Origin: Thalassotalea euphylliae
GTDB taxonomy: Bacteria; Pseudomonadota; Gammaproteobacteria; Enterobacterales; Alteromonadaceae
Direction of reading: 5' to 3'
NCBI RefSeq assembly: GCF_003390375.1
Contig: NZ_QUOT01000001.1
Span: 930,001 to 994,000, forward strand
DNA: 64,000 bases
Below are positions 8,064 through 16,617 of the stretch, piece by piece. The translations under genes and the position numbers were made by a program. The notes beneath the pieces were generated by a model. It saw nothing but the letters and a program-made list of their open reading frames with translations. It had not been told where the DNA came from and made no database searches. Each line of letters opens with the position of its first letter. Position 1 is the stretch's first letter.

Positions 8064-11000
8064 TTATGATACTTCTGCCATGGCGATTGCTTCATCTATG
8101 TCTACTGAGACCATGCGAGACACACCGGGTTCCATCATGGTTACCCCCGTAAGATGAGAAGCCATCTCCATCGCGATTTTATTATGACTGATATATATAA
8201 ATTGCACAGTTTTAGACATTTCACCAACCAGATTACAAAAACGCTCAACATTGGCGTCGTCTAGCGGTGCGTCTACTTCATCCAGCATACAAAATGGCGC
8301 TGGTGTCAGTCGGAAAATGGCGAACACTAATGATAATGCCGTTAGCGCCTTTTCTCCACCTGAGAGCAAATGAATTGTACTATTTTTTTTGCCGGGAGGA
8401 CGCGCCATAATGGTCACGCCAGTATCAAGCAAATCATCTGACGTTAATGCCAAATAGGCTTGCCCGCCGCCAAACACTTTCGGGAAAAGTGCAGAAAACC
8501 CTTGGTTAATCTGCTCAAAAGTGGTTTTAAACTTCTGCCGACTTTCTTTATCAATCTTTGCTATTGCAGATTCTAACGTGGCAACTGCTTGAGTTAAATC
8601 CTCAATTTGTAAATCTATTTGATTTTTTCGCGTTTGTTGCAGCTGAAACTCATCAATCGCTGCTAAATTAACCGCTCCAAGCTCTCCGAGCTGGCGTTGC
8701 ACTTGTTTTAGCTGTTGCTGATAGCTAGCCACTGAGCCTGTTGGCTCACCAAACACTTGCTGCTGATTAAGCTCTTTCAACTCGCTGAGTGACTCTTTTG
8801 CAGCGTTTAATTCAAAAACGAGTTGCTCTTTTTTCAACGCTTGTTGATGAGCCGTATCGTTATGCTGATTAACTTTTGTCTCCAATTGGGAAATTTGCTG
8901 CGCTAGCTGAGACTTCTTAGCCTTGCTTTCATCCAGTTGCAATTCAGCACTGGCAAGTTTTACTTTGGCTTTTTCCACACTTTCGTTGGCAGCAACGACT
9001 TGTTGCTCAAGCGTTGCCGTTTTGGGCAATTGTGCTAATTCTTGTTGATAGTGACTTAATTGATCATCCGTACTATGGCGCTGCTCACTGGTGTGAGCCA
9101 ATTGCAATTCACTTTGTCGAAGGCTTAACGAGTGCTGTTGGTGTTGAAGCTGCAACTGCTGCAATTGTTGCTGCGCATCATTGAGCGCTTGTTGCTTCGA
9201 ATGTTTTTGCGCAATTAGCGCAGCTAGCTGCTCTTGCAGCGCCCGTAAGGCTTGTTCACTTTGCTCAATAGCCTCGGCGCTTAGCGCTTCACTCGCTTGC
9301 CCAGCTTTGCTTTGTTCTAATGTTGAAATAGCACTTTGGTGTTCTAGCGTCAGCTTACCAAGCTCTTGAGAAAGCGAAGCTAACTGGCGATTTCGTTGAT
9401 CAACTTGTGATTGAGCAAAGTCATACTCGCTTTGCGCTTTTTGTAGCGCTAATTTTTGCTCAGCAAGCTGATTAGCAATCACAGTACTTTGCTTCGCAAG
9501 TGACTGTTGCTGACCTTGTAGCTGTTTCAGTTTTTCTGACTGTGCATCAACAATTGGCGATAGCTCAGTTATTTGCTGGTTAAGCTCATCATACTCGTAT
9601 TGCAGGGTTAAACGGTTAATGCCTTGTGATGCTCGCCCCTTTGACAATATCGCCCTTGACCACAAGGTGCCGTCAGCACTAATGATGTATTGCTCATCTG
9701 TTAGCGTATCCACTGATGCCAACATGGCTTGTAGCGAGGCTTCATCTTCTGCGACTTTAACTTGATTGAGCAAAGGCACAAAGCCCAGATGAGTGGTTAC
9801 TTTGCTGGCTAGACTGCCAATATTGGCATGTTGTTCGAGGTTCTCTTGGTTAATGAACCAAAATCGTTCAGCAGCTTTATGCTCATTATTTTGAGAACTG
9901 TTTTTAGAATCGCTTTGAGAATTGTCGTGAAAGCAGCTTTGAGAATCGATTGCGCTGCTCTCTAGCGTATTCGAAATATTAGCTGATATAAGCTGGAAGT
10001 TATCAGCGCTAAGTAAATAAGCGTCCAGCCATTGACCGAGCACTTTATCTACAGCCGCCTGCCAGTTTTTATCAACTGAAATAGCCTCGCGATAACTATT
10101 AAATTCAGTAATGCCTTGCGCCGTAAGCCAGTGCTCACATTCACTTTGCCACTCTTCTTTTACCGCAAGTTGCTTGGTTAATTGTGCCAATTGCAGGTTG
10201 AAAGACAATTGCAATTGCTTGTTGTCAGCTAAGGCTAACTCTGCTTGTTTGATATCTTGTTCAAGCTGGTTGTTACTTTGGGCTTGCGCGTTTAGTTGAG
10301 CTTGGCTGTTAGTAATTTGGTCTTTCAATCGCTGAATTTGCTCTGTTAGCGCGCTCAGGTCCGCTACTGGCTGTTCATTAAGCTCTTTGAATTGCAATTG
10401 CTTTGCTTCTAGCTGAGCAGTTAACTTAGCCAATAGTTCTTGGCTCGCCAGTTGAGCTTCTTGCTGCGCCAAACGCTGCTCTTGGGCGGCGAGGCGCTCT
10501 CGGCTTTGCATTTGCACAAGCTGTTCTTGTGATGCCACTTGTTGTTCAAGGTTTAACAGCTCAGCTTTAGCGCTAACAAGTGCTTGCTCTGCCGCTAACG
10601 TTTGCGGGGCAAGTGCTGCTAGTTTTTCCTGCCAGCGAGCAATTTCTTGATGATACTGCTCGCTTTTGGCGACAATATCTTGCTGCTTTTGCAGATAACG
10701 GGCGACTTGCTTTTCATTATTACTCAATAAATGCTGAGCGGTCGCGAGTTCTTGCTGGTAACGACTATGCTCTTGATTTGTACTGGTTAACGTATGTTGA
10801 GCGTCGCTAAGTGTTTTGTAATCATGCTCTATCGCTTGTTCTTGTTTTGATAAGGCAAGTTTCTGTTCACCTAGTGCGTTTTTCGCCTCTGCCATGTGCA
10901 CATTTAACTCAGCAATCACGGTATTGAGCTTATCTAATTGCTTTTGCGCCGATTGATACTTTACCGTTGCAATAATCGATTTCAGTTCACGTTCTTGTGC

Positions 11001-11696
11001 TTTTAACTTGCGATATTGGCCTGCTTGCTGCGCTTGCTGATCTAAAACATTTAGGTGAATGCCAATCTCTTGACTGATATCGGCAAGGCGCGACAGATTA
11101 TCGCTGGTATGGCCGAGTTTTAGTTCGGTTTCACGGCGGCGCTCCTTGTATTTTGAAACACCTGCGGCTTCTTCCACAAAAACGCGCAGCTCTTGAGGTT
11201 TTGACTCAATCAGCCGAGAAATCATCCCCTGTTCAATAATCGCGTAGCTTTTTGGACCAAGGCCTGAGCCAAGAAACACGTCGGTAATGTCTTTTTTTCG
11301 ACACTTACAACCATTTAGGTAGTAAAGATTTTGGCCATCGCGATTTACCGTGCGCCTGATCGCCACTTCATTTCGCTCTGCAAGATTAGCCGCCAGATGA
11401 AAATTATTGGTAGGTAAGTCCTGCGTGCCTTCGCCCTGTGTTTCGAAAATGAGTTCAACACTCGCCTGCCCTATAGGTTTTCGCTCAGCTGAGCCATTAA
11501 AAATGACGTCAGTCATCGCATCGCCACGCAGGTTTTTAGCTGAGCTTTCGCCAAGCACCCAACGTACAGCGTCGATAATATTTGATTTACCACAACCGTT
11601 AGGGCCAACGATCGCAGTCATTTGATGAGGAAAAGGAACTTTTGTGACATCGACAAACGATTTAAAACCAGCAAGTTTGATTTGTTTTAAACGCAT
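8064..11696 (-). CDS. smc: Chromosome partition protein SMC
   Basis: Condensin ATPase that organises the chromosome. 1210 residues: Walker A GPNGCGKS at 31-38, long Gln-rich coiled coils (about 170-500 and 690-1020), a central hinge (about 520-680), the ABC signature LSGGEKALT starting near 1111 and the DEVDAPL Walker B at about 1139. The hinge contains a Ser/Asn/Gln/Asp-rich insertion at about 578-608 (9875-9965), which looks like a species-specific expansion. SMC here, rather than MukB, separates the organism from Enterobacterales and Vibrio. It is the first gene of the smc-zipA run. Confidence 0.97.
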   Translation of the reverse strand: MRLKQIKLAGFKSFVDVTKVPFPHQMTAIVGPNGCGKSNIIDAVRWVLGESSAKNLRGDAMTDVIFNGSAERKPIGQASVELIFETQGEGTQDLPTNNFHLAANLAERNEVAIRRTVNRDGQNLYYLNGCKCRKKDITDVFLGSGLGPKSYAIIEQGMISRLIESKPQELRVFVEEAAGVSKYKERRRETELKLGHTSDNLSRLADISQEIGIHLNVLDQQAQQAGQYRKLKAQERELKSIIATVKYQSAQKQLDKLNTVIAELNVHMAEAKNALGEQKLALSKQEQAIEHDYKTLSDAQHTLTSTNQEHSRYQQELATAQHLLSNNEKQVARYLQKQQDIVAKSEQYHQEIARWQEKLAALAPQTLAAEQALVSAKAELLNLEQQVASQEQLVQMQSRERLAAQEQRLAQQEAQLASQELLAKLTAQLEAKQLQFKELNEQPVADLSALTEQIQRLKDQITNSQAQLNAQAQSNNQLEQDIKQAELALADNKQLQLSFNLQLAQLTKQLAVKEEWQSECEHWLTAQGITEFNSYREAISVDKNWQAAVDKVLGQWLDAYLLSADNFQLISANISNTLESSAIDSQSCFHDNSQSDSKNSSQNNEHKAAERFWFINQENLEQHANIGSLASKVTTHLGFVPLLNQVKVAEDEASLQAMLASVDTLTDEQYIISADGTLWSRAILSKGRASQGINRLTLQYEYDELNQQITELSPIVDAQSEKLKQLQGQQQSLAKQSTVIANQLAEQKLALQKAQSEYDFAQSQVDQRNRQLASLSQELGKLTLEHQSAISTLEQSKAGQASEALSAEAIEQSEQALRALQEQLAALIAQKHSKQQALNDAQQQLQQLQLQHQQHSLSLRQSELQLAHTSEQRHSTDDQLSHYQQELAQLPKTATLEQQVVAANESVEKAKVKLASAELQLDESKAKKSQLAQQISQLETKVNQHNDTAHQQALKKEQLVFELNAAKESLSELKELNQQQVFGEPTGSVASYQQQLKQVQRQLGELGAVNLAAIDEFQLQQTRKNQIDLQIEDLTQAVATLESAIAKIDKESRQKFKTTFEQINQGFSALFPKVFGGGQAYLALTSDDLLDTGVTIMARPPGKKNSTIHLLSGGEKALTALSLVFAIFRLTPAPFCMLDEVDAPLDDANVERFCNLVGEMSKTVQFIYISHNKIAMEMASHLTGVTMMEPGVSRMVSVDIDEAIAMAEVS

Positions 11697-11890
11697 ATCT
11701 GAGTGAAATTAAGGCGATGCCGAGTTGTTCTTGTTATAGGTGCAATTTATCAAATTTTGTCATACTTTGTCACACCTAATTGCGCTTAAAGGCGGTCTTA
11801 GCCCTTGGCTCCTAATGAAATTTTCTTATAATCGGAAATATCACATTTATCACTGCGGCACTTTGCCCGCATGACACATCAAAGGCGCAT

Positions 11891-12646
11891 ATGTTAGCAA
11901 ACAGCGGTTCCGGCTATTTTTTTCAAGGTTTTAACTTAATTAACTCCAAAGGGTTAAGGCGTTTTGTATTAATTCCACTAGCCGTTAACTTGGTCATTTT
12001 TGGAATCACTTTTTATTGGCTACTGCTGCAACTCAATGATTACATCTCACAATTATTAGGTTGGCTACCAGAGGCATTATCTTGGCTAGAGTATATGGTG
12101 TGGCCAGTTGCTGTTGTCGCAATTTTAATCGGCTTTTCCTTTATTTTTAGCGCTATTGCTAACTGGCTCGCAGCGCCGTTTAATGGCCTGCTCGCCGAAA
12201 AAGTAGAAGCAAAATTAACGGGGCAGCAAGATAACAGTGGTGGCCTATCTGATGTGTTTAAAGACATTCCACGAACGCTCAGCCGAGAGTGGTGCAAACT
12301 GCGTTATTATCTGCCACGCGCCATTGGATTTTTTATTATCATGTGGGTTCTGCCACTCATTGGGCAAATAATTTGGTTTTTGTTTGTTTCATGGATGATG
12401 GCGGTTCAATACTTAGACTACCCATTCGATAATCATAAAATTAACTTTGAGTTAATGCGTGGTCGCCTCAATGAGCATAAAGGTCAAAGCTATAGTTTCG
12501 GCATAACAACGGCGCTGTTTTCAATGATCCCTTTTGTTAATTTAATTGTCATGCCAGTGGCAATTTGCGGTGCTACCGCACTATGGGTTGATCACCATAA
12601 ACAAGAAATGAAGGCGCAAGTTAACACCCGTGACACGCAAATGTAA
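11891..12646 (+). CDS. cysZ: Sulfate transporter CysZ
   Basis: Inner-membrane sulfate uptake protein for cysteine synthesis. 251 residues with four main hydrophobic segments (about 20-45, 65-95, 140-180, 200-235). The N-terminal SGSGYFFQGFNLI and the central QYLDYPFDNHKINF segments are typical of CysZ. It is divergent from smc; the 11697-11890 gap must hold both promoters. A weak hairpin with a T run follows the stop at about 12645-12674. Confidence 0.95.
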   Translation: MLANSGSGYFFQGFNLINSKGLRRFVLIPLAVNLVIFGITFYWLLLQLNDYISQLLGWLPEALSWLEYMVWPVAVVAILIGFSFIFSAIANWLAAPFNGLLAEKVEAKLTGQQDNSGGLSDVFKDIPRTLSREWCKLRYYLPRAIGFFIIMWVLPLIGQIIWFLFVSWMMAVQYLDYPFDNHKINFELMRGRLNEHKGQSYSFGITTALFSMIPFVNLIVMPVAICGATALWVDHHKQEMKAQVNTRDTQM

Positions 12647-12756
12647 AAAGGAACTCGCAACGAGAATTCTTTTTCATTTCAGCTATTTTGCCCAAAAAGG
12701 TTGACCCTTATATCGCTAACTTTTACAGTTAAATAAAAGTGATGGAGCAATTTTTG

Positions 12757-13458
12757 ATGAAAGCTAAATTAACCGTTGGCGCCTTGTTAGCAATGTGTCC
12801 TCTGACTTGGGCTAGCGCGCAAAACACGGATGCAAATTCTACTGAGCTACAAACTGCAGAAACACCTGTAGAGCAGGTAGCAAACGAGTCACAAGCCGTT
12901 GAAGAAAAAATGATTGATTTAGCGCAAGCATCAAAAGAGCAAGAAGCTCCATCTGATAGCTCTGTGCCTCCCACTGAAGAAACGACTGAAGTAACAACTG
13001 AGGTAACAGATGAATTTGAACCCTCAGTCGCTGAAATGCCCACTGAAGTGTTCAGTGTCGAAGAACAAACAGATTTATCAGCCACCTTAGATGACCTGTC
13101 GAGTGACGTTCAAGCTGCAGAAGCCACTATCGAAAGTTCTGTAGACGATACACCTTACAATTTTGTCCGCCCTGTCCCTGAAGAAGGCGATGTTTTTATT
13201 CCTGTGCTCTCCGATGCAAAAGTCTTTGCAGAGTTTATCGATGAACTACCGGCTGTAGTGAACTTTTTTACGATGGCTAGCGAAGACGAAATTATCGCTT
13301 TTTACAGCGAAAACTATGGTGAACCTGTTGAACAAGAACGCAAGCGTGGTCGCTTAAATGTTACCTTTTACCTGCAAGATGTAGCGACGCGTGTGGTGAT
13401 TTCGGAGCAAGATAATCGTCGCCAAGTGGATGTACTGCAAGAGAGTGCAGCGCTGTAG
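12757..13458 (+). CDS. Hypothetical exported acidic protein
   Basis: 233 residues from ATG 12757, chosen because GGAG lies 9 nt upstream; a GTG at 12739 would add six residues. The N-terminus is a signal peptide (MKAKLTVGALLAMCPLTWASAQ). Residues about 23-130 are low-complexity and rich in Glu, Thr, Ser and Val. The C-terminal 100 residues look folded (FIPVLSDAKVFAEFIDELPAV... and a GRLNVTFYLQDVATRVVIS strand-rich part). No family was recognised. It could be a periplasmic protein with a disordered linker. Confidence 0.8.
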   Translation: MKAKLTVGALLAMCPLTWASAQNTDANSTELQTAETPVEQVANESQAVEEKMIDLAQASKEQEAPSDSSVPPTEETTEVTTEVTDEFEPSVAEMPTEVFSVEEQTDLSATLDDLSSDVQAAEATIESSVDDTPYNFVRPVPEEGDVFIPVLSDAKVFAEFIDELPAVVNFFTMASEDEIIAFYSENYGEPVEQERKRGRLNVTFYLQDVATRVVISEQDNRRQVDVLQESAAL

Positions 13459-13507
13459 CTTAAACTTATCGATAGCTAACAAGTTCAAACTCGAATACAC
13501 GAACAAT

Positions 13508-13548
13508 AAAAAGCCGCAATTACTTATTTGAGTAATTGCGGCTTTTTT
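13508..13548. terminator. Bidirectional terminator
   Basis: A stem of AAAAAGCCGCAATTACT with its complement and a T6 tail, between the acidic exported protein (plus) and cysS (minus). It is symmetrical enough to serve both convergent genes. Confidence 0.9.
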
Positions 13549-13601
13549 AGTTTCTGCCTCTGGCAATAGCTACTTTCGCAATAGCTAATAGCTTTCTTTT
13601 G

Positions 13602-14990
13602 TTAAGCTTTGCGCCAAGTCGTTTTACCAGCGCTATCTTCTAGCACAATATTCATGGCTTTGAGCTTATCGCGTGCTTCATCTGCAAGCGCCCAGTTCTT
13701 ATCTGCACGCGCTTGGTTACGTTGAGCGATCAAAGCTTCAATTTCAGCGACTTCGTCACTATCACCGCCACCTTGTAAAAACTCAGCAGGGTCTAGCTGT
13801 AAAATGCCAATTAAGCCACCTAAGCCTTTAAGGGTTCCAGCAAGCTCTACCGCTAATGATTGCTCACCCTGTTGCTTTGCAACGTTTAGCTGTTTTGCCA
13901 ACTCAAATAACACAGCAATCGCTTGTGGCGTGTTAAAGTCGTCATCCATCGCCGCACAGAACTCAGCAACTTGCGGATGTGCTTTTTCAAGTACAAACTC
14001 TGCTGGCACATCAACATCACGCAACGCAGTGTAAATTCGCTCAATAGAAGCTCTTGCTTGATCAAGATTCTCCGTCGAGTAATTTAACTGGCTACGGTAT
14101 TGACCAGAAGTTAAGAAAAAGCGCGTGGTTTCCGTATCGTACTTTTCCAATACTTCACGAATGGTAAAAAAGTTGCCCAGTGACTTAGACATTTTCTCTT
14201 GGTCTACTTGCACCATACCGGTGTGAATCCAGTAGTTCACATAAGGTGTGTCTAATGCACAGCAGCTTTGTGCAACTTCGTTTTCATGGTGTGGAAAAGA
14301 CAAGTCAGAACCGCCACCGTGAATATCAAAATGGTGACCAAGCTCTTTCGCATTCATCGCAGAACATTCAATGTGCCAGCCTGGGCGACCGTTGCCCCAA
14401 GGTGATTCCCAGTATGGCTCACCAGGCTTTGCCGATTTCCACAAAACGAAATCAAGAGGATTGTTCTTGGTTTCATCAACATCTACGCGCGAGCCAGCTT
14501 GCAACTGTTCTAAGTTTTGACCACTTAATTTACCGTAATCTTTAAAACTTGAAACATCGAACAACACATCACCACTGTCAGCTACGTAGGCGTGCTTCTT
14601 GGCAACAAGCGTTTCGATCATTTCGATAATTTCGTTCATGTGTGTGGTAACACGTGGTTCGATATCTGGGCGCAGTAAATTCAAGGCATCAAAGTCTTGA
14701 TACATTTCTGCGATATTACGCTCGACTAACTCTAACGGCTGCTCGCCATTTTCATTCGCGCGCTTAATGATTTTATCTTCAACGTCAGTGATATTGCGCA
14801 CGTAATTAACATCGTAACCAGAAAACCTTAAGTAACGAACAATGTTGTCAAAGCCAATATAGGTTCTAGCGTGGCCTATATGACACAAGTCGTAAACGGT
14901 AACACCACAAACGTATAACCCAACCTTGTTGGCTTCAATAGGTTTAAACACTTCTTTTTGTCGAGTTAGGGTGTTGTATATTTGCAACAT
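13602..14990 (-). CDS. cysS: Cysteinyl-tRNA synthetase
   Basis: Class I aminoacyl-tRNA synthetase, 462 residues. Zinc ligand Cys28 in YVCGVTVYD, the HIGH motif at 37-40, and KMSKS at 266-270 are all present, with the C-terminal DALR-type region after about 350. Family length is normal. It is divergent from ppiB with a 205-nt gap between them. Confidence 0.98.
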   Translation of the reverse strand: MLQIYNTLTRQKEVFKPIEANKVGLYVCGVTVYDLCHIGHARTYIGFDNIVRYLRFSGYDVNYVRNITDVEDKIIKRANENGEQPLELVERNIAEMYQDFDALNLLRPDIEPRVTTHMNEIIEMIETLVAKKHAYVADSGDVLFDVSSFKDYGKLSGQNLEQLQAGSRVDVDETKNNPLDFVLWKSAKPGEPYWESPWGNGRPGWHIECSAMNAKELGHHFDIHGGGSDLSFPHHENEVAQSCCALDTPYVNYWIHTGMVQVDQEKMSKSLGNFFTIREVLEKYDTETTRFFLTSGQYRSQLNYSTENLDQARASIERIYTALRDVDVPAEFVLEKAHPQVAEFCAAMDDDFNTPQAIAVLFELAKQLNVAKQQGEQSLAVELAGTLKGLGGLIGILQLDPAEFLQGGGDSDEVAEIEALIAQRNQARADKNWALADEARDKLKAMNIVLEDSAGKTTWRKA

Positions 14991-15195
14991 TGTGTTTTGG
15001 TTTCCTTTAGTACAAACAAATTAATAAACATAACCTTGGTGGCAAGAAGCAAGCTTTTCAATTCATCGTGCCTCAGCCCAGCGCGCCATTGTAACGTATC
15101 ATTTATAGTCAAACCACAGCCTAGCTTAGACAAAACGAGAAAAAGCGAATTAATTACGCTACAATCTGCCAACACTTTTAAAACAGGATAAATTC

Positions 15196-15687
15196 ATGAT
15201 TACTTTTAAAACAAATTTAGGCGATATCAAAATCAAATTAGACTTTGACAACGCTCCTGTTACCGCAAAAAATTTCCAACAATACGCTGAAGACGGTTTC
15301 TACAATGGCACTATTTTTCACCGTGTAATTAAAGGCTTTATGGCGCAAGGCGGTGGTTTAGCTTCAGGAATGGACGAAAAAACAACGCGCGAGCCAATTC
15401 AAAACGAAGCAAACAATGGCCTAAGCAACAAGCGTGGCACATTAGCAATGGCACGTACGCAAGATCCACATTCAGCGTCTGCTCAGTATTTCATCAACTT
15501 AGTTGACAACGGCTTCTTAGACTTTAAGAGTGAAGACATTCAAGGCTGGGGCTACTGTGTATTTGGTGAAGTCGTTGAAGGCATGGAAGTGGTTGATAAA
15601 ATGACTACAGTTGAAACAGGTCGCTTTGGCTTCCACGATGATGTGCCAAAAGATGAAATTATCGTTGAAGAAACCATCGTAGAATAA
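15196..15687 (+). CDS. ppiB: Peptidyl-prolyl cis-trans isomerase B (cyclophilin)
   Basis: Cytoplasmic cyclophilin of 163 residues without a signal peptide. The core FHRVIKGFMAQGG and the ARTQDPHSASAQYFINL segments are the catalytic cyclophilin motifs. An AACAGGATAAATTC ribosome site precedes the ATG. It lies upstream of lpxH in the same direction, as in E. coli (ppiB-lpxH); a hairpin separates them. Confidence 0.97.
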   Translation: MITFKTNLGDIKIKLDFDNAPVTAKNFQQYAEDGFYNGTIFHRVIKGFMAQGGGLASGMDEKTTREPIQNEANNGLSNKRGTLAMARTQDPHSASAQYFINLVDNGFLDFKSEDIQGWGYCVFGEVVEGMEVVDKMTTVETGRFGFHDDVPKDEIIVEETIVE

Positions 15688-15711
15688 TTCGATAGTTTAG
15701 GTACCTATGAG

Positions 15712-15743
15712 AGTGGTTAAGTTAAATACTTAGCCACTTTTTA
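15712..15743 (+). terminator. Hairpin between ppiB and lpxH
   Basis: AGTGGTTAAG pairs with CTTAGCCACT (one G-U) and is followed by a T5 run. It is probably a partial terminator, since lpxH starts only 7 nt later. Confidence 0.65.
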
Positions 15744-15749
15744 TAATTG

Positions 15750-16502
15750 ATGAGCAGTTTAAACACCACCTCTCCTGTCAGCTACTTTATTGCTGACTTG
15801 CACCTCGCCGATAACAGGCCAGATATTACCGCTTGTTTTTTATCGTTTTTACAAGACCAAGCACCTAAGGCTGAAAAGCTATTTATTTTAGGTGACTTAT
15901 TCGAGTATTGGCTGGGTGACGATGACGATAGCCCTTTTGTCGAAACGATAGCAAACGCGCTAAAAACACTTAGCACACAAACGGATATTTTCTTTATCCA
16001 AGGCAACCGCGATTTTTTATTGGGCAAAGCATTTGCTAAACGCAGTGGTATGACACTGCTGCCGGATGTTGAAAAGATTTCACTTTACCAGCAAGAGTTA
16101 ATTATTTTACATGGCGATACCTTATGTACTCGCGATCTTGCTTACCAAGCGTTTCGAAAGAAATCACGCAGTTGGTGGTGGCAAGGCATTATGAAAAACT
16201 TGCCCTTGTTTTTACGCAAACGCATTGCTGAAAATTATCGTAAGAAAAGTGCCGCTTCCACTGCGATGAAATCTCAAGATATTATGGATGTCACTCAACA
16301 AGAAGTTGAACGCGTAATGGCAGACATGCAGGTTGATTTAATGATCCACGGCCATACCCATCGCCCTGATGTGCACCACTTTACCAGCGAAAATGTGGCA
16401 CGCACACGCGTTGTGTTGGGTGATTGGTACGACCAAGGTTCATGGCTTAAGTTTACGCCACAAGGCTACGAGTTAATGAACCAGCCATTTGACAATAAAT
16501 AG
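15750..16502 (+). CDS. lpxH: UDP-2,3-diacylglucosamine diphosphatase LpxH
   Basis: Lipid A synthesis: hydrolyses UDP-2,3-diacylglucosamine to lipid X. 250 residues from ATG 15750 (a TTG lies just before it). Calcineurin-type metal motifs are in order: ADLHL (15-19), GDLFEYWLGDD, GNRDFLLG, HGDTLC and HGHTHRP near the C-terminus. Acts at the inner-membrane surface. Operon partner of ppiB. Confidence 0.96.
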   Translation: MSSLNTTSPVSYFIADLHLADNRPDITACFLSFLQDQAPKAEKLFILGDLFEYWLGDDDDSPFVETIANALKTLSTQTDIFFIQGNRDFLLGKAFAKRSGMTLLPDVEKISLYQQELIILHGDTLCTRDLAYQAFRKKSRSWWWQGIMKNLPLFLRKRIAENYRKKSAASTAMKSQDIMDVTQQEVERVMADMQVDLMIHGHTHRPDVHHFTSENVARTRVVLGDWYDQGSWLKFTPQGYELMNQPFDNK

Positions 16503-16551
16503 TTGAGCAGTTAATAGTTGAACCGTAAATAATTGAGCACTGATAAAAGAC

Positions 16552-16601
16552 AAAAGCCCGCGCATTGCGAAAACAGTAGTTGTAAAAACAACTTGCGGGC
16601 T
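16552..16601 (-). terminator. Terminator-like hairpin between lpxH and the DUF885 gene
   Basis: Outer stem AGCCCGC / GCGGGCT and an inner AGTTGT / ACAACT stem. On the minus strand it is followed by TTTTGTCTTTT, so it most likely ends the DUF885 transcript. Confidence 0.55.
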
Positions 16602-16617
16602 ATTAATCGCTAATAAA

